Below, one piece after another: positions 8,150-10,469 of a stretch of 10,469 nt of DNA (its first letter is position 1; each line of letters starts with the position of its first letter). Under the pieces are notes generated by a model, which searched no databases, was not told the DNA's origin, and was given only the letters and a program-made list of their open reading frames with translations. The stretch covers positions 1 through 10,469 of the forward strand of contig JAWXCH010000111.1 of the NCBI GenBank assembly GCA_034440595.1, written 5' to 3'. This DNA comes from JAWXCH01 sp034440595. Lineage in GTDB: Bacteria; Planctomycetota; Planctomycetia; Pirellulales; JALHPA01. Position numbers and translations under genes: made by a program.

Positions 8150-9355
8150 CTAGTCCTGCTTCGTTCCAGTCTTGCTCTCGGAAGTGGCTTGTCCTAGCGC
8201 ACTCACCGCTAAAGACGTGGCAATCAACGGGTCGTCTTCGCGCATCATCGTGTGTTCGTTCTGCCAAGAGCCATCGGGGCGTTGCATGGTGACCAGCAGT
8301 TGGGTCAGATTAGAGCGGTGCTGATTTAGTTTTGCTTTTGGCAGATGTCGCATGACACGTGCCAGCGAGGCCGCATAATAGAAGCGCAGGCCGTTGCTCA
8401 GCGCCAACGACGCTGGATCATCAGGAAAGCCGGGCGCGCGCAGCGTAGTCGGATCGTAATGCTGCTCTAGCCAACTTAGTGCGGCGGCAACTCGCGGTGA
8501 ATCGGCCGCTTCTCCGCATACCAGCAGTGCCACAATGCCATCGGCAGTGGTGGTGCCGTAAGAGCGATTACGCGTCGAGCCGTCAGGCAATGTGATCATG
8601 CCGGCCTTATTAAGCGGGTTGTCCGCCACTGGGGAAAAGTAGAATCCTCCATCGGCTTCCTGGCCGTCGAAGTTTTGACAGCGCGATAGATACAGGAGCG
8701 CCGCCTTGCGCGTGGCTTCATCTAGCAGGCCGGCAGTTGCCAACGCCTCCAGGGCAAATGAACTGACGGAGATATTCGTCTTGCCGGCCATGATGGCGTC
8801 GGTCTCGTCGCCGCCGGTCTGGTTCCAGCCCCCGTAGTCGAGGTCGCTCGTTTTCCAACCTTGGGCAGCCGTTTGCTGAACAGCACGCAGGTAGGCCGCC
8901 AGTTGCTTTTGCTCCGCAGACAACTGCGCCGGTTCGGGCTTCATTGATAGCAGGAGTACCGCACTGGCATAGGTCGGAAAGTCGGTTAGGCCATCTTCAC
9001 CGCGGGCAAAGCCAAGCTTGTCTTGTTGGCGTAACAGAAATCGCTGGCCGCGCTGAATGGCGCTGGATAGTTTGCATTGAGTTTGCGCCGGAAGCTTCGA
9101 ACGAATCTCTGGTGACAATTGAGAAAGTGCATAGAGAACCAGCCCGGTGTTCCCAGCTCCACCTCGCATTGGCCCGTAGGTGGCCGAGTGCCAGCCGCCA
9201 TCGGTTGCTTGCTGCAAAAGAAGCCAGTCCACACCGCGAATTAGAGCTTGCTCAGGAGTCGGTTCGACAATGACGTCTGGGCTGTCGCTGCAACCGCCGA
9301 CAGCACCAATCCAAACCAGCAGTACGCAGACAATCGCTCGACGACTATGGATCAT
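8150..9355 (-). CDS. lipoprotein with prenyltransferase/squalene-oxidase repeats
   Basis: This is a 401-residue protein starting at ATG 9355. Its N-terminus is a lipoprotein signal: MIHSRR, a hydrophobic core and VGG-Cys22 as lipobox, followed by Ser23, so it should be lipid-anchored, probably in the outer membrane. The rest is built of squalene-cyclase-like repeats that fold as an alpha/alpha toroid: DGGWHSATYGPM with GLVLYALSQL (52-80), a degenerate unit around 109-138, YGGWNQTGG with SSFALEALATAG (174-209), DGGFYF with TTTADGIVALLV (235-279), and DGSWQNEH with ATSLAVSALGQ (361-389). No DxDD cyclase acid motif and no prenyltransferase zinc-ligand pattern are visible, so terpene chemistry is not supported. 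The ATG overlaps the upstream gene's TGA as ATGA, which decides the start over a TTG at 9418 and implies translational coupling. Exact role is unknown. Confidence 0.88.
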   Translation of the reverse strand: MIHSRRAIVCVLLVWIGAVGGCSDSPDVIVEPTPEQALIRGVDWLLLQQATDGGWHSATYGPMRGGAGNTGLVLYALSQLSPEIRSKLPAQTQCKLSSAIQRGQRFLLRQQDKLGFARGEDGLTDFPTYASAVLLLSMKPEPAQLSAEQKQLAAYLRAVQQTAAQGWKTSDLDYGGWNQTGGDETDAIMAGKTNISVSSFALEALATAGLLDEATRKAALLYLSRCQNFDGQEADGGFYFSPVADNPLNKAGMITLPDGSTRNRSYGTTTADGIVALLVCGEAADSPRVAAALSWLEQHYDPTTLRAPGFPDDPASLALSNGLRFYYAASLARVMRHLPKAKLNQHRSNLTQLLVTMQRPDGSWQNEHTMMREDDPLIATSLAVSALGQATSESKTGTKQD

Positions 9356-10422
9356 AGATCCGAAACCGGCAGGTAAAAATTCGGTGCTTGCAGTGTTAGC
9401 AACGCCGCCGCCGTGCAAAAAGTGCGATCGGTAATGCAGTGGTGCCCCATCCAGCTACCGTCAGCATTCTGCACGCGAACGATCTTGTTCCTGACCGTTG
9501 GGTACCAACGCTCCCACGACGGTTGCGGCTCCTTGAGCAGGCATTCGGTCACCAGATAGAACGCCAGATACTCTTCCCCCCCTGCTTGCTCAAAGGGGCG
9601 GTGGTCCTCTTCGGCAAATTTGAGTATCCGCTTCACGCACTCCTTGAAAATTGGGTCATCCTGGTACTTCATCGAGTACAGCACTCGCACGCTGGACGCG
9701 TGCTTGTAAAAATCCTGCATCCAGTCGGCGCGATTGTCAGTCGTTTCCTTTAGTTTCGCTCGCAGTGCCTCCCCTGCTCGGCGTGCGGAACCTTCGACCG
9801 GAATTCCGGAAGCACTGCTGCCGCGCAGGCATTCCCAACCAAGAACGGTCCCCAGGACTGGTGCCCAAGCTTCATTACCCCAGGTGCCGTCCTTGCCTTG
9901 CGAGCGGCAGATGATGCCCGAGAGCTTGAGGATTGCGCGGCGAACGTCTGGCTCGGCTACATCGGATTCACCCAGCGCCTGACTGAGAAACAGATTCGCT
10001 AGAAACAAATCGGCGTTGCGGCCAATTTTACGACGGACCAGCGCCGGTGGGCGAGAAGGATCGTCATTGTCGGGCAGGGCTTCGACTTTGTCCAACACCG
10101 CGTTCAGGACTTTTCGCAGTTGCCGATGGTGCGGCCCGCAGGTGGGGGTGTTTCCTTCGGACAAAAGTGCCATCCCAACGATGGCGGTACAGGCCAAGTC
10201 GGGGGGCTGGCCAATATCCGGGCCGACCATGCCATCGCTACGGATGGCCGAAATGAGCCACTTCATCCCTTTATCAATGGATTTTCGCGCGGCGGGGGTG
10301 ATCTTGCTGCCGCCAGGGCTTTCTGCTTCGTTTGCCTTTTCCTCGCCCAGATTTATGCCGGAAAAGCCGGCTATGAGCAGGGCGGAAATGACGGTCAACA
10401 GCATGAACTGGCGAATTCGCAT
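9352..10422 (-). CDS. secreted squalene-cyclase-like repeat protein
   Basis: This is a 356-residue protein starting at ATG 10422 and ending in TGA 9354-9352. The N-terminus, MRIRQF followed by a hydrophobic stretch (7-20), is a signal peptide; the cleavage site near FSG (20-22) is uncertain and there is no lipobox Cys. The mature part is helical with toroid-type repeat features: a Lys-Trp-Leu unit at 52-56, the segment CTAIVGMALLSEG (78-90), QGKDGTWGNEAW (175-186), GGEEYLAFYLVTECLL (281-296) and QNADGSWMGHHCITDR with FCTAAALLTLQAP (318-347). I place it in the prenyltransferase/squalene-oxidase repeat superfamily by these DGtW/DGsW units. No DxDD acid motif is seen, so catalysis is doubtful. 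A TTG 15 bases upstream could also start the frame, but it overlaps the ribosome site that serves ATG 10422. It is the first gene of a coupled pair with the lipoprotein gene downstream. Confidence 0.87.
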   Translation of the reverse strand: MRIRQFMLLTVISALLIAGFSGINLGEEKANEAESPGGSKITPAARKSIDKGMKWLISAIRSDGMVGPDIGQPPDLACTAIVGMALLSEGNTPTCGPHHRQLRKVLNAVLDKVEALPDNDDPSRPPALVRRKIGRNADLFLANLFLSQALGESDVAEPDVRRAILKLSGIICRSQGKDGTWGNEAWAPVLGTVLGWECLRGSSASGIPVEGSARRAGEALRAKLKETTDNRADWMQDFYKHASSVRVLYSMKYQDDPIFKECVKRILKFAEEDHRPFEQAGGEEYLAFYLVTECLLKEPQPSWERWYPTVRNKIVRVQNADGSWMGHHCITDRTFCTAAALLTLQAPNFYLPVSDL

Positions 10423-10430
10423 CCGATGGT

Positions 10431-10435
10431 CCCTC
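10431..10435 (-). promoter_or_regulatory. ribosome binding site deciding the start at 10422
   Basis: On the minus strand GAGGG lies 8 bases before ATG 10422, a good Shine-Dalgarno match and spacing. It overlaps the TTG at 10437, so it favours the shorter form, which is also the one with a standard signal peptide. Confidence 0.6.
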
Positions 10436-10469
10436 AACGGCGATTGGCTTTGAGACGCCTACATATCAG

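Noticed and set aside
9356..9418. Longer lipoprotein form starting at TTG 9418
   Set aside because: It would put 21 residues before the lipoprotein signal and destroy its N-terminal position; the ATGA overlap at 9352-9355 gives a better start.
8150..10422. Hopanoid or terpene synthesis operon based on the squalene-cyclase-like repeats
   Set aside because: Both proteins are exported, are shorter than squalene-hopene cyclases (about 630 residues) and lack the DxDD motif; no isoprenoid gene is nearby.

Overview
The window looks like chromosomal DNA of a planctomycete, most plausibly of the Pirellulales group. Four things point that way. The fragment at the left edge ends in a canonical PEP-CTERM sorting tail. 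There is a large secreted protein of a type I associate with planctomycetes. Two exported squalene-cyclase-like repeat proteins lie side by side. The base composition is moderate to high GC, and Shine-Dalgarno sequences are weak or absent before several genes. The assignment is an inference from protein character; no rRNA or marker gene is present.

Layout, left to right. (1) 3-188 (+): the last 61 codons of a PEP-CTERM protein. (2) 189-520: a 332-base gap with two small inverted repeats and no convincing promoter. (3) 521-3421 (+): a 966-residue protein with a signal peptide and no function I can assign. (4) 3422-3628: a gap between converging genes holding a short hairpin and a strong compound palindrome (3531-3577). 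(5) 3629-5014 (-): a CNNM/CBS/CorC-type membrane protein, 9 bases downstream of (6) 5024-6172 (-): glutamate 5-kinase, proB. (7) 6173-6523: a divergent control region with a good sigma-70-type promoter (TTGAGA-17-TACAAT) reading rightward into (8) 6524-8119 (+): an amidophosphoribosyltransferase-like enzyme (PurF family) that keeps the N-terminal nucleophile cysteine, a propeptide and four iron-sulfur cysteines, but is altered at several usually conserved positions. (9) 8150-9355 (-) and 9352-10422 (-): a lipoprotein and a secreted protein, both with prenyltransferase/squalene-oxidase-type repeats, overlapping by ATGA and therefore one translational unit, with the secreted protein gene upstream.

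How the genes work together. proB and the CNNM/CorC gene are probably cotranscribed, but their products (first step of proline synthesis; a putative ion or polyamine transporter) have no obvious shared pathway. The PurF-like gene has its own promoter. The two toroid-repeat proteins are almost certainly made together and both leave the cytoplasm, so they may act together at the envelope; their partner or ligand cannot be read from the sequence.

I found no RNA genes, CRISPR arrays, transposases, integrases, toxin-antitoxin pairs or phage genes. This is mostly an ordinary chromosomal stretch. The most unusual items are the divergent PurF-like enzyme, the coupled exported toroid pair and the large unassigned secreted protein.
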